Origin: Lineus longissimus
Lineage: Eukaryota > Nemertea > Pilidiophora > Heteronemertea > Lineidae
Length of the DNA: 64,000 bases
Assembly: GCF_910592395.1 (NCBI RefSeq)
Contig: NC_088318.1
Span: forward strand, 11,036,349 to 11,100,348
Direction: 5' to 3'
In this document: piece after piece, positions 11,319 to 21,815 of the stretch
How the letters are laid out: each line of letters opens with the position of its first letter
Numbering within the stretch: position 1 is the stretch's first letter
Made by a program: the position numbers and the translations under genes
Notes under the pieces: model-generated
Seen by the model: only the letters and a program-made list of their open reading frames with translations
Told to the model about the DNA's origin: nothing
The model's database searches: none

Positions 11319-13038
11319 ATGCTTTCTTCAATTTCAAAGCTGACTCGAAGTTATTACAAGTCCCCATCGTGGGGCGTTGATTCCATGCAATACACGCCTG
11401 CTGAGCTGCTCGACATTCGTGGAGCAGCCGACCCCGACAAGGAGGGAATAGTGGTCCTGGTTGTCGACAAGCCAAGACAAGCAATCCCATTCGGTGATTT
11501 CAAGAACAAGACAGAGCAGCTGGCCGCAGGGTTGATACGCAAAGGTCTGCAGACTGGAGACAGGGTGGCCCTTCTCTGCCCACACTCGAGTACTCAATCT
11601 GTGAGTATGCAATGGCCAGGACCGGTGCCATCTTGATTCGGTTCCACGTCAGCGTTGAATCCAGTGATTCAGTGAAGTTTGTACTGAATCACACCAGAAG
11701 TCGCTGGTTGATTGCACTTCCTGGTGACAAGGATGAGAATTACCGCCTTCTGGCGGAGATGATACCTGGTTTAGCGAAACAAGGACCATCAAACTGACAG
11801 CAGATTTGCCCCATTTCGAAACAATCTTCATGATTTCCTCCGATGCCGATTCTTACCCTGGCACAGTACCATGGACTACGCTATTCACAGGAATACAAGA
11901 TGGCGATCTGGACAGGATGCTGAAGCACCAGGCAACCATTGACAGTGACATGATCCATTGCTGCTATTGTACTTTCGGAAGTACGGGAAATCCGAAGTTT
12001 GTGGCTATTTCGGGTCACTGGATGACCAATAGTTTCCGTGCATTCTTCAAGAGGTTGGGCGTAAACGAATACGACAGAATGATGAGTGATCGACCGATGT
12101 TTTATGTCGGTGGTAATACCATTCTAATGCAGCTGAGCATCGGGTGTACATTCGTTTCTGTCAAGACTGCAACCACACGAAGCTCAGAAGGGCCTCAACT
12201 TCTATTTCAAGTGTTTAGAGGTCGAGGGCATTACTGTTCCCTACACGCTGCCGTACATGTTACCGGAGCTACTTTGACTTATCCGAAATGGCATGGACGT
12301 CAGTAAGATCAAGGTTGGCATGACCAGAGGACAGGTGATTCGTGGGGACATGTTGCGAAGCTTTTATGAGTTGGATTTTCCAACAGTGAACGAGTACGGG
12401 GGGACAGAGGCTCGACTCTTCTCAGTGATCCCATTGATATCAAAGTTGCGAAGACAGGCATCGGTCTTGACAATGAGATAAAGATCATTGATGAGAACGG
12501 TGTGATTGTCCCGGTTGGAACCGAAGAAGAGGTGTTCGTCGGGAGCCCGTTCATGTTCGTTGAGTATTTAGGAGATGAGGAGAAGACAAGCCAAGCCAAG
12601 GATTCTATGGGCTGGTATCACACTGACGACAACGGAGTCCTGGACGAAAATGGCTACCTGACAATTCATGGCAGGAAATCAGAAGTCATCATCAAAGCGA
12701 CGGTGAAGATTTACCCTTCGGCGATTGAGAAGGTCATTCGCAAGCATACCAAAATCCGCCAAGCGGTTGCATCAGGGATTCCTCATCCTGTCATCAAGGA
12801 GGAGATATGCCTGTGCATTGTGGCGGAGTCGGGTGCGGATCTAACTGCAGAGGATGTGCCTGTTTACTGTAAGGAGAAGTTCCAGTGGGATGAGACGGGT
12901 TCGGGTTCGATGCCTGACTATGTCCTGCTGTTCGACAAATTTCCGGCTGGTGCGACTGCGTGGAAGACAGAGAGGAGGAAGATACGGGACGAAGCTGTCC
13001 AGCGGGTTGGGGCGGACAGAGAGGGGTGTCGATTATAG
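11319..13038 (+). pseudogene. Acyl-CoA synthetase (AMP-forming, ACSF2-like), intronless frameshifted copy
   Basis: The normal enzyme activates fatty acids to acyl-CoA through an acyl-AMP intermediate. Homology runs without introns from MLSSISKL to the stop at 13036-13038 but is spread over three frames. Shifts fall near 11605, 11780, 12185 and 12425, and an in-frame TGA lies near 12276. Recognisable pieces are an N-terminal subdomain (TEQLAAGLIRKGLQTGDRVA), a P-loop-like A3 motif (FGSTGNPKF, degraded from SGTTGxPKG), NEYGGTEA (A5), GWYHTDDNG and GYLTIHGRKSE (A7/A8), and a C-terminal domain. In that domain the catalytic-lysine motif is degraded to AGATAWKTERRKIR. Lack of introns in an intron-rich neighbourhood plus several disabling changes suggests a processed pseudogene. 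No poly(A) tract or flanking duplication is obvious, so it is old. Sequencing errors could explain one shift but not all of them. Confidence 0.82.
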
Positions 13039-13962
13039 AGGGATTCCTTTCGAGATTGCCGTCATCGACGGTAACTGAAATGTCTCGCCAAGTAAAATTT
13101 GAATGAGTTCAAGCTCAAGTTATCATGGTAGACTCTCTTCTGTTGCACATCATCATTGTAATTTGGACAAGTCACAAGAACATACTGCTACACGTACAGA
13201 AAGTTCCAGACGGAAAGGCATTGAAATACATGTACATGTAATTGTGATTTTGTCTGTCCGGTTTCAGTGGTCATGAAGAAACATGGCTTGAATCCCACAC
13301 TTGAAGTAAATAGGAAATCTAAGAAATGTCGCGATTCAATCTTTTGTTGATTTCTTATTGTGAAGAAAGTGCCAGTAGTGACAAATCCACTTCGGCAACT
13401 TTGATGTTTCACCTGTCATACGTGTACCTTGGCATCTTACTCGCAGGCATTTGGTGACAAAGTGACGTCAGCAATATTGATGTCACTGAAGGAGCCTGAC
13501 CTGAACATGAGCTTCAGACGGATCTGTAAGAGAGGAGAGTACTCAATTCATATTGACCTGCTACGTAGAGTTTATATGAACACCCATTCAATTTGTTGAC
13601 TCAATAAACACAATAACGAAAATTCCTGTTTCATGTTCCCTCAATATCAGTGTCGGGTGTAGCTAGTGGAGGGGGTGGGTGCTACTTATGGCTTCTTTTC
13701 GAAGTATACATGCTCAAAGCGCTTCTTGGAAGAGTGTACGCATGACTCGTCGCGAGCATTCCTTCGTAAGGCAAGAGCATGATAAAAGATCATACGACAA
13801 CTAGGGAGACCAGCGATAATTCATCACGTTTTGACCATCAGTTTCCTAAATAACACTTTTAAAGTATTCTTGCCATATAATTGCCAACCAGAAGTCCAAT
13901 ATCTACTCCACTGGTAAAGTCTTCGACCGGCCATGCCCGACACACTATAGCTAAATGTTAGC
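13039..13962. other. Intergenic region
   Basis: This lies between the synthetase pseudogene (+) and the minus-strand gene at 13963-14531. It is AT-rich with a few short frames. I see no recognisable coding, RNA or repeat feature. Confidence 0.5.
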
Positions 13963-14531
13963 TCATTTCGTGAACATCGGCGGACTAGTAAAGTCTCCAT
14001 TCACCAATTTATCCTGTCCAGAGAGAGACAGCTGAACCTTTTCCCAATCCTTGTCCTCTCCTTGAAGATCTTCGAGCTTCTCCGAGGGCTGTTGCTCTAA
14101 GATGATGTGCTTGGTGTTGCTGCCGGTCAAGAAGTAGGAGATTGTGAGACAGTACGACTGATCTGCCGCCAACTTGCCCAAGGTAACGCGGGTGTAGATC
14201 TCGCGATCTACCGGAGAGTCGGGTGTAGAGAAGACGAGGTATTTTCATGAAAAATGAGAATTACTTCGACAATTAGTCATACGAACTGGATTTGCGGTTT
14301 TACGATCTCTTACCAAAAATATGAAAGGCGAGCTTGCAATGTCTATATATATTTGGTTTTACTCTTGTTGAGGAGACTGACTGAACGATTGTTTGAATTG
14401 TACAAGACATGAAGTAGACAAAACGTACCTCCATCCGTGTTCTCTTTAATGCTGAGACGCTGCTTAGAACCAACTACATGAAGCCAGTCGCACACTCCTT
14501 TTTCAAAGTCGCCATTCACTTCTATAGTCAT
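13963..14531 (-). CDS. Small beta-sandwich protein with MAM-like start, 2 exons
   Basis: Exons 14429-14531 and 13963-14207 on the minus strand join in phase (103 + 245 = 348 bp, 115 residues plus stop TGA at 13963-13965). The N terminus has NGDFEKGVCDWLHV, like the 'DFE.g.C.W' opening of MAM domains and the 'NgdFE...W' opening of family 4/9 carbohydrate-binding modules. QSYCLTISYFLTGS further on resembles their central strands. The whole is shorter than a normal MAM domain (about 160) and no signal peptide precedes this ATG. Either the start is further upstream or the gene is truncated. The stretch just upstream (14544-14653) is shared with the tandem-unit ends, so its promoter region may be the shared part. 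Coding status is likely; the family is a guess. Confidence 0.5.
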
Positions 14532-14543
14532 GATCGTGACGGA

Positions 14544-14653
14544 GAAACTGGTTCATCAACTGATATAAAGAAATCAAGCTAATGACCCTGATATCATGCA
14601 GTATGTTTTGCTTGACTAAGAAGTTTAGAAACTGAAGATTTATAGTTAGACTT
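14544..14653. repeat. End segment of a tandem unit (remnant of a 'unit 0')
   Basis: The stretch from ggttcatcaactgatataaa to atagttagactt also occurs at the ends of units 1-3, near 35177-35270, 49450-49542 and 59545-59649. It shows that the array, or its duplication breakpoint, began left of the retrotransposon at 14654-19013, which later separated this segment from unit 1. Confidence 0.75.
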
Positions 14654-15162
14654 CCAGGTCAGGTCAAGTTAGCTACCTGCCACTGGTAACCTGTAAGCCA
14701 GTGCCACCTGTCTCAGGTGGGTGACTAGTCACCCAGGGCGGATGAGCTCATCTAGAGCCAACGGCCATCTAGTTCTCCACTAGCATAGCCTAGTGGAAAC
14801 TAGACACCCAGGCGGCTCGACACACAAGTGACTAGTCACCTTGGGCAGTGGAGAAAGTTCTCCGGGGGAGACTGGCCTCCTTAGCCTTGGCCGGCAACTA
14901 GTCTAGGAGATGGAAACCCGGGCAGATGCCGCTCGATCAGCCTTGGCCGGCAAGGCATCTAGGAGAAGGAACACTCCAAAAAACAAACCCGGGGAGATGT
15001 CACTCGTTAGCCTTGGCAGGCAAGAATCTAAAACGGACAGGTGGAGCCCGAGAGCCCTGACAGGCAGTCCACCTAAGGGTAGAGGAACCCCATACAAGGC
15101 CTAACCACCGAAGACGGAGGACACCAGCCGACACGGCGTGGGAGAAATCGGGTGTCCACGCG

Positions 15163-16104
15163 TTGCAGATGATAACCATGCAACAAACCTTAGATCGATG
15201 TGGTGTCGTCATTATGGGTAAACGCCAGGTAACGAAGATGCCGGGCCTCCAGCCTCGAGGGGGCCCACCACCAGCTACTGGCACCTCTGTACCTCCCAAT
15301 GTGACTGGGGGAGGGCAGAGTAAAGCTACTAGTCACAAGATGAAAAGTATGCAATGGAATGCAGAAGGACTACGACGTAAGAAAACCGAACTCCAACACT
15401 TCCTCAAGGCCCACGAAGTCGACGTATGCTGCATCCAAGAAACGCATCTCAACAGTGCACACCGGTTCTCTATCAGAGGATATGAATCCTACAGACAGGA
15501 CAGAGAAAATCGCCCAAAGGGAGGGGTGCTTACACTTGTGAGAAACAACATCGCGTCAGCAGAAACCAGAAGATCAGGAACAGCAGAAACCGAGTCGCTG
15601 ACTGTAAGTCTAATCCTACCAAAGGATAACTTTACAGTATGTAATCTTTATTCACCAACTGACAAAGCAATGCTGAACGACATATCACCAGACTCAGAGG
15701 ACTGGATCACTGTCGGAGACTTCAATAGCCATTCACCAAGTTGGGGATACCAGGACCTAGACTCAAAGGGTGAGGAGGTAGAACAGTGGATAACAGACAA
15801 CCAGTTGGTCCTCATAAACCAGCCAGACGATGAACCGACCTTCTACTCAAGAGCCTGGAGATCGACTAGCAGCCCTGACCTAGCCATAGCGACAGACAAG
15901 ATACAGAAAATCACCCAAAGGGAAGTCTGCGAGCAGTTGGGTGGCAGCGATCACAAACCTATCATCTTGACCATAGGCAAACAAGCAAAGCCAGAAGACC
16001 AGTATCTGCCGCCCAGCTGGAACTACAAGAAGGCCAACTGGCCTCTCTTCAAAACACTGAAACAGGACAGCACAGTCTCTCATACTCTCAAAGCGAAACG
16101 TTGA
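15163..16104 (+). pseudogene. LINE ORF2, endonuclease part
   Basis: The endonuclease nicks target DNA for target-primed reverse transcription. Motifs in order are MQWNAEGLR (Asn), IQETHL (catalytic Glu), VGDFNSHSPSWG (Asp/Asn) and GGSDHKPI (Asp-His). The true start is either the ATG at 15163 or a later one near 15340. The frame breaks just before the stop at 16102-16104. The continuing frame is seen downstream, with another stop (TAG) near 16174, before it joins the reverse transcriptase. This copy therefore cannot make a full ORF2 protein. Confidence 0.85.
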
Positions 16105-16246
16105 CAGAAATGCAGCTGTCTTTAACTCCGCCATACTTGAAGCAGCAAAGCTTTCAATACCACGAGGGAGACGTTAGGACTACAAGCCGTATTGGAGTAC
16201 TGCTCTGGACAACCTACACAAGCAACTGTGTGAAGCAAGAGAGATA

Positions 16247-18460
16247 ATGGAGAATCACCCATCAGACCAAAATGTCACCAAACATAACCAAGCTAAAGCA
16301 CTTTTCAACCGGGAAAAGTTGCAGCAAATGCGCACTAGCTGGAGTGAGAAAACTGCTTCCCTAAACATGGAGAAAGACTCACCAAAACTTTGGCAACTAA
16401 CCAAAAGTCTGAATGATGACAACTGGAAAAGAGCCAAAATCACTCTACAAACTAATCGAGGCCTAGTGACTGGTAAAGCAGCTGCAAACGCCCTCGCTCA
16501 CAGCTATCAACAGGAGAGTGAAACCAAAGTCACCAGGGAGAGAACAAAAGAGGTGAGAGAGAAAATGGAAGAAATCAAAGGGAAAACAACACCTAAGCCA
16601 GACGCATGCATGACTAAATCCATTTCCCTCCAAGAACTGGAATCAGCCCTAGGAAAACTAAAGATGAAGAAAGCCCCAGGCCCTGATGAGATTACCAATG
16701 ATATGCTAAAAAACCTCGGATCCGGAGCCAAGAACGTACTCCTCCAGATATTCAATCACAGCTGGAAGACTGGTCGAGTACCAACCAAATGGAAAGAGGC
16801 CAACATCACTCCTATACACAAGAAAGGCAAAGAGAAGAAAAGCCCGAAGAGCTACAGACCTATAAGCCTACTTAGTTGTGTCGGCAAGCTGATGGAGCGA
16901 ATCGTCAACAAAATACTTATTTGGTATCTAGAGAGCAAATCACTCCTTAACCACACCCAGTCTGGATACAGGCAACACAGAAGCACTGAAGACCAGCTCG
17001 CCTACCTAGCACAAGACATCGAAAATGCCTTCCAGGAGAAGAAACACGTCATTGCTGTCTTCTTCGATCTTTCGAAGGCTTTTGACAAGGTCTGGAAAGA
17101 AGGGCTTCTCCTGAAGTTACTCGAGATAGGAATCCAAGAGAAAATGCACAACTGGCTACGAAACTTCCTTCACAACCGCAGCGCAAGGGTGAAAATTGAT
17201 GGTACCACCAGCAACCTCGTGAATTTGAGAGAAGGCGTTCCACAAGGAGGAGGTATCTCACCCACCCTCTTTTTGGTGTACAGCGATACCATCACAGCAT
17301 CCTTTGAAGAACACATTGGCAACACACTCCATGCAGACGACCTTGCAGCTTGGACTGCCTGCCGATATGTATCAACAGCCATCAAGAGATCTCAGACCAT
17401 GGTAAACCAAGTGGAACTCTGGGCGAAAAAGTGGTTCGTTGATGTCAACATTGCTAAGATGGCCAGCATCCTTTTCTCATTATCAACGAAGAAGGAAGAA
17501 ATCAACCTTCACATGGGAACACAATCAATACCCCAAGTGGAATCAACTGTCTTCCTAGGAGGAACCATAGACAAGCGCCTGACATGGAACCCACACATCC
17601 AAGCAATCCAGGAAAAGGCTATCAAGAAATTATCACTGATGAAAAAGCTGGCAGGAACGACTTGGGGAGCCACGACCAAAATCCTCAGACAAGTATATAT
17701 AGGGGCAGTAAGACCAATCATGGAGTACGCCTCTGCCACATGGGTAACTGCATCTGACACTACCAAAGCAAAGCTGGACAAAGTGCAAAATATGGGCCTT
17801 AGAATCATCCTTGGAGGAATGCGAAGCACACCAGTTTGGGACATGGAGAAAACAGCTGCCATTCAACCCCTAGAGTTAAAAAGAGAATACAAGACTCTGA
17901 CACAGGGAGAAAAAAGTAACCGGTTGAAGACCCATCCACTACATCACGTGCTCCGAAAAGAACCGATGACGAGGCTGAAACGCAAGAGCATCAACACCAT
18001 CACGAAGGCCCTGCAAGAACCTGATCTATGCGAAGACCTCACAATCTCCAACTGGTCAAGGGAACGTAATCTTCCAGAGATAGAGCTCCATGTTCCTAGC
18101 CTCGAGCAAATAGGATCCCAGACGCCAGAAGTCCAGAAGGCACTCACCCTCGAGATGATAGACAGAAAGTATCCCCATAGTACCTGGACACACGTCTGTA
18201 CAGATGGCTCATCTCAGAATGCAGTTAGTAATGGAGGAAGTGATGTTTTTATCAAACTTCAAGACAGAAGCTTCCACTCCATATCCGTACCATCCGGCAT
18301 TCTCTGCTCAAACTACAGAGCTGAGATGCAAGCCCTAACCTCAGCCACTGACTATCTGATCACCACCCAAGAAGATGTAGGAGACAATCTCGTCTTGCTG
18401 ACCGACTCTGTCCGCATTACAGGCCCTTATGGCTGCAACATCAGACCAACTGACGGATAA
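16247..18460 (+). pseudogene. LINE ORF2, reverse transcriptase and start of RNase H
   Basis: The frame encodes a 737-residue stretch. Reverse-transcriptase signatures are visible: KAPGPDEITNDMLK, SYRPISLLSCVGKLMERI, FFDLSKAFDKVW (motif A Asp), GVPQGGGISPTLF (motif B) and LHADDLAAW (motif C; the usual YADD is HADD). RNase H begins with HVCTDGSS and continues to NYRAEMQAL and LLTDS. The frame is lost near 18425, where RNase H continues in another phase (next entry). The 5' link to the endonuclease frame is also broken. Confidence 0.88.
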
Positions 18461-18995
18461 TCTACTGAAGAACCTAAGTAGTCTTCTTCAAGACAGAAGA
18501 GTAGTCCTCCAATGGATACCAGCTCACGTAGGAGTACCAGGAAATGAACGGGCAGATCAATTGGCGAAGGAAGGTAGCAAGCAGCACCAAACAAAAACCA
18601 GAATGACCTACCGGGAATCAAAAACATTACTCAAGACGAAGCTGAAAAACCAATGAAGAGACGACACTGATGGGTACCAGCCATGGAAAGACAGCATCCA
18701 CCAACTTGACAGAAAAGGCCAAGTCTCCATCTATGGACTCCGTACAGGGCACTGCAAACTCCACCAGCACCTGAAGAGACTTGGACTCCATCCAACTGCT
18801 TCCTGCAAATGTGGACTCGGCGACCAAACGCCAAGGCACATTCTGCAGGACTGTCCCTTGATGAAAAGAAGACAGGAATTTTGGCCGGAGCCATTGTTAC
18901 TGAAGACAAAGCTATCGGGAACAGCCGAAGACCTGCAACAAACAGCCGATTTTGTCGCGGCGCACGACTTGAGGTTATAATGGTTATGAAAATCT
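18429..18995 (+). pseudogene. LINE ORF2, end of RNase H and C-terminal Cys/His segment
   Basis: After the frameshift near 18425, the RNase H C-terminal motif WIPAHVGVPGNERADQLAKE (last catalytic Asp within ERAD) is read in a second frame. Beyond the stop near 18654 another phase gives GLRTGHCKLHQHLKRLG, then CKCG and HILQDCP. This is a Cys/His-rich tail common in LINEs carrying RNase H. At least two breaks disable this part. Confidence 0.78.
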
Positions 18996-19285
18996 GAACG
19001 CAGAAGAAGAAGAATAGTTAGACTTGAGGAATCTGATTTTCTAGTGCGTCAGTTGGTCTTATCTTGAATGATTTGTTAGAGAAGCGGACATGACCGGTAA
19101 ACAGACCATACATCACAAGTTATCTTCCAAGACTGAGCAATGTTTGAAGCACACTGTGGAGGACGACCTGGCCGCGCATAGAGAGAAGAAACTAACTAAA
19201 GGACACACAGCCCGAAATGTGACATCCACCGACCTAAAAATTTGATGGTGTCGTCGAACGCTATAACAATAAGAAGCTAGAGGGT

Positions 19286-19355
19286 CATCCTGAGATTCAG
19301 GTATTTGATACTCCTAAGTCATGTACAAAATATGGAGAGGTGGAGTATATTGAAC
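19286..19355 (+). pseudogene. Orphan coding-like stretch, one per unit
   Basis: It reads HPEIQVFDTP, then TKYGEVEYIE, and stops soon after. It recurs in all four units with few changes (unit 2 near 35527, unit 3 near 49799, unit 4 near 59906). A diverged minus-strand relative lies at 8413-8610. I cannot name the family and see no splice sites that would make it an exon. Confidence 0.35.
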
Positions 19356-19662
19356 ACCACTGGTGCCAGGCTGCTTGAGGAGAAGAAGTTCAAAATTGCG
19401 GGCATATGCCCGGTCTAAGCCCTCCTCCTCGCGCATGACCGGAGTTATATTTTTTAATGATCGAATATTGTGTCTCCTTTGGAGAATGCGATCCAGTCAT
19501 TTCGATAGGTCCTCTAGTGAGTAGATGAGGTGCCGCATTCGTCGCATTATTGGTTGGTCACGGACCTGGAAGATACTAGTTATGACCCACTGACTGAATA
19601 AAGATCCAGGCTACTCTTTGTCGCATCACGTCCGAAGGTTTTATCTGCCGGAGTAATCAATA

Positions 19663-19780
19663 GTGAGGTTTCGCAACCGCCCGGTTAGGCCCTTCGACGA
19701 CGTTTATCTATTGTTCAGGTAAACTTACACAATAGATAAACGTCGTCGTAGGGCCTAAACGGGTGGTTGCGAAACCTCAC
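19663..19780. mobile_element. 118-bp hairpin MITE, unit 1 only
   Basis: The element is almost wholly palindromic. It starts GTGAGGTTTCGCAACC and ends GGTTGCGAAACCTCAC, with arms of about 52 bp around a loop of about 14 bp, flanked by TA on both sides. The same place in units 2-4 (near 35903, 50172 and 60281) has no element. A TA target suggests a Tc1/mariner-type mobiliser. Confidence 0.85.
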
Positions 19781-20886
19781 TACTACCGAAGATAGCGCTG
19801 CGTCTAATGTGTCTCTAGTCCTCGATGACCGCCATAACTGTCTTCCGCAGCTGCTGTATTTTTAGACCTATAAATTTACCTAAATGTGTTATGATGTATT
19901 TACCAAAAAGCACACCAATTATGGACAGAGTTTGAGGTGTAGTGGAACGTTTTAAAATCCACTCAATGAGACCTAACTATCATGTGGAAAGGAAGGATAT
20001 CTCAATTTGTCCAGTGCTGAGGTAAATGGAGTCCCTTCTTGAAACTTAGCCCAACCTATTGTTGAATTAGGAATATTGATTATGGTTAGAGCACGGATGC
20101 ATCATCCTGACAATGACAATACAGCTTAAAGATTTGTATTTGAATTTGAACATTTCAAATTGCGTCAATACCTACGTACCACGGCTCACTGTGATTTTAG
20201 GGGACAACTTGAGTGTGGGATATATTTAGGTGACCAGGAGGATAATGCGCCTATTCGCCTCCATGCACCTCTGTAGTAACAAACTAAATGCTGATTGCTA
20301 ATGATGATTTTCGCAATTGTTGTGAGGTGGTTTTGGACATGTCTTGCAAATTTTAGCTAGGCCGAATTGCAGCATTGCCGTTGTGTAGACATATATATGC
20401 AGGTACTACATGTATACAAAGTTCCAGCTAATTCGTATGCATACTGCACTACCGCATTGTGTGTGACTGCATTTCTATTTGCCTTGACCACCAGTAATTA
20501 CAAACGGCCTAGCCCTTTAAAACATCACTACATACGGAAATCTCAAGTGCCGGCCACCCGGTAAGATTTGGTTACAATGAATATCATAAATGTATACATG
20601 ATGTAACACCAAACATGGACAAATGTCCGTTCCCAGATGGTACTTGTATGATGAAGATAAGATTCTGGCCCACAAATATAGGCCTTCATCAGTCTGTTTG
20701 CCTTCTCCTCCCCTCCCATTATATACCATGCTGGCGTGAATCCAAATCAAGTTACCGCTGTTGCCACCTATGGAGATAAGTAAGCACGTGAATTGTCACA
20801 GGGCCAGTGATAATACAAATGCAAATGAGCGAACCATCCCGGTATATACTCGGTATTACTTACTGGACTCCGAGTGGAAGGTATAA

Positions 20887-21344
20887 AGGTGGATTCATAC
20901 TCCGACGCACGACCATCGCCGGCGTCGAACGCAGCGTCCTGCGTCGGTCGCCTATGCCATCGCACGATTTTGTAGGCGTCGTATCGCGTGACTATGAATG
21001 CTCACGCGATTATATGTGAGGAAGCTCAAGCGTAAAACGACGTAATCAATTCCCATTCCCCGTCTTTCCAGTTTGAACTAGGCGCCTTTCAAAATATGCA
21101 TAAACATGAGTCCTTGGTCCCATGACCAGAAAAGTGATCATTCATTGGTACGACGCCGTGATCGGACGCAGAGAGTTCAAATTTGTTGAACTCTTTAATA
21201 TCGCACGCCGACCGAACGCGCGTCCGGACGCCGATGGCCATCGCCGTCGCACGCGAAAGTATGAATCAACACCACGACGTCGGCGTCGAGAATTTGATCG
21301 TGCGTCGGTCGCCGGCGGTCGTGCGTTGGAGTATGAACTAGGCT
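20887..21344. mobile_element. 458-bp MITE with 3-bp TAA duplication (unit 1 copy)
   Basis: The element is flanked by TAA at 20884-20886 and 21345-21347, with imperfect terminal inverted repeats around TTCATACTCCGACGCACGAC. It is GC-rich, with internal copies of the word cgtgcgtcggtcgc. Units 3 and 4 have the empty site (51720-51722 and 61367-61369). A TWA duplication is typical of PIF/Harbinger. The short frames inside are repeat artefacts. Confidence 0.85.
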
Positions 21345-21745
21345 TAAGATGTAAGAGGAGCTACAAAGCACGCTACTACTGGAAGTAGTAATACGAATTA
21401 ACCTCCCCCAATTACAGTTTTTATCATTGATTAGCCTCTGGTATACTCACCAGATGTCAGGGCGAAATTGCTAGATCGGCCATGCCCGCTATTTTGTAAT
21501 TGTCTCGACCATTCAGGGTACCTCCATCTTGAATAAGAACTAAGCGCACGCACGCACACAGCCGATACAAAATGACAGGCATTACGGGGTAATTTCTGAT
21601 TAAACGCGGCGGGTCACATGGACAATACTGGAGCGATTGTCACCATGTTACGCCCGGCAGCTATCATGCATGTCGTTGTATGCAATGTATTGTTATCTCT
21701 GTTGATGATATAGATATTGACAACTTCGGGTTACTCCCACAACAG

Positions 21746-21764
21746 TTATCAGCATCACTTATCA
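21746..21764 (+). promoter_or_regulatory. Paired GATA-type motifs upstream of gene A
   Basis: TTATCA (reverse TGATAA, a GATA-factor core) occurs at 21746-21751 and 21759-21764, about 55-70 bp before the first ATG. The pair is unchanged in unit 2 (37865-37883), unit 3 (52134-52152) and unit 4 (61778-61796). It may be a proximal promoter element. No clear TATA box is seen. Confidence 0.35.
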
Positions 21765-21815
21765 GTCATATACAGGAACCTGAGAAGCGACATCATGTCT
21801 TCATACTGCTGCAGG

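Larger units (their letters stand above)
14654..19013 (+). mobile_element. Non-LTR retrotransposon with EN, RT and RNase H (I/Jockey-like), near full length
   Basis: The element is flanked by a perfect 12-bp target-site duplication, ATAGTTAGACTT, at 14642-14653 and 19014-19025, and ends in a GAA-rich tail (gaagaagaag). Its order is a 5' region with a basic short frame (14910-15104), an AP-type endonuclease, a reverse transcriptase, RNase H and a C-terminal Cys/His-rich segment. That order fits the I/Jockey/Ingi-type LINE groups; the exact clade needs a tree. The uninterrupted site is seen at the unit 3/4 junction (59637-59650: tatagtcagtcttgagg). The long identical duplication suggests a fairly young insertion, though the coding frames are already broken. 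Confidence 0.88.

Noticed and set aside
20887-21344. Arg-rich short frames as a basic peptide gene
   Set aside because: They arise from CG-rich repeats inside the MITE and vanish with it in units 3 and 4.
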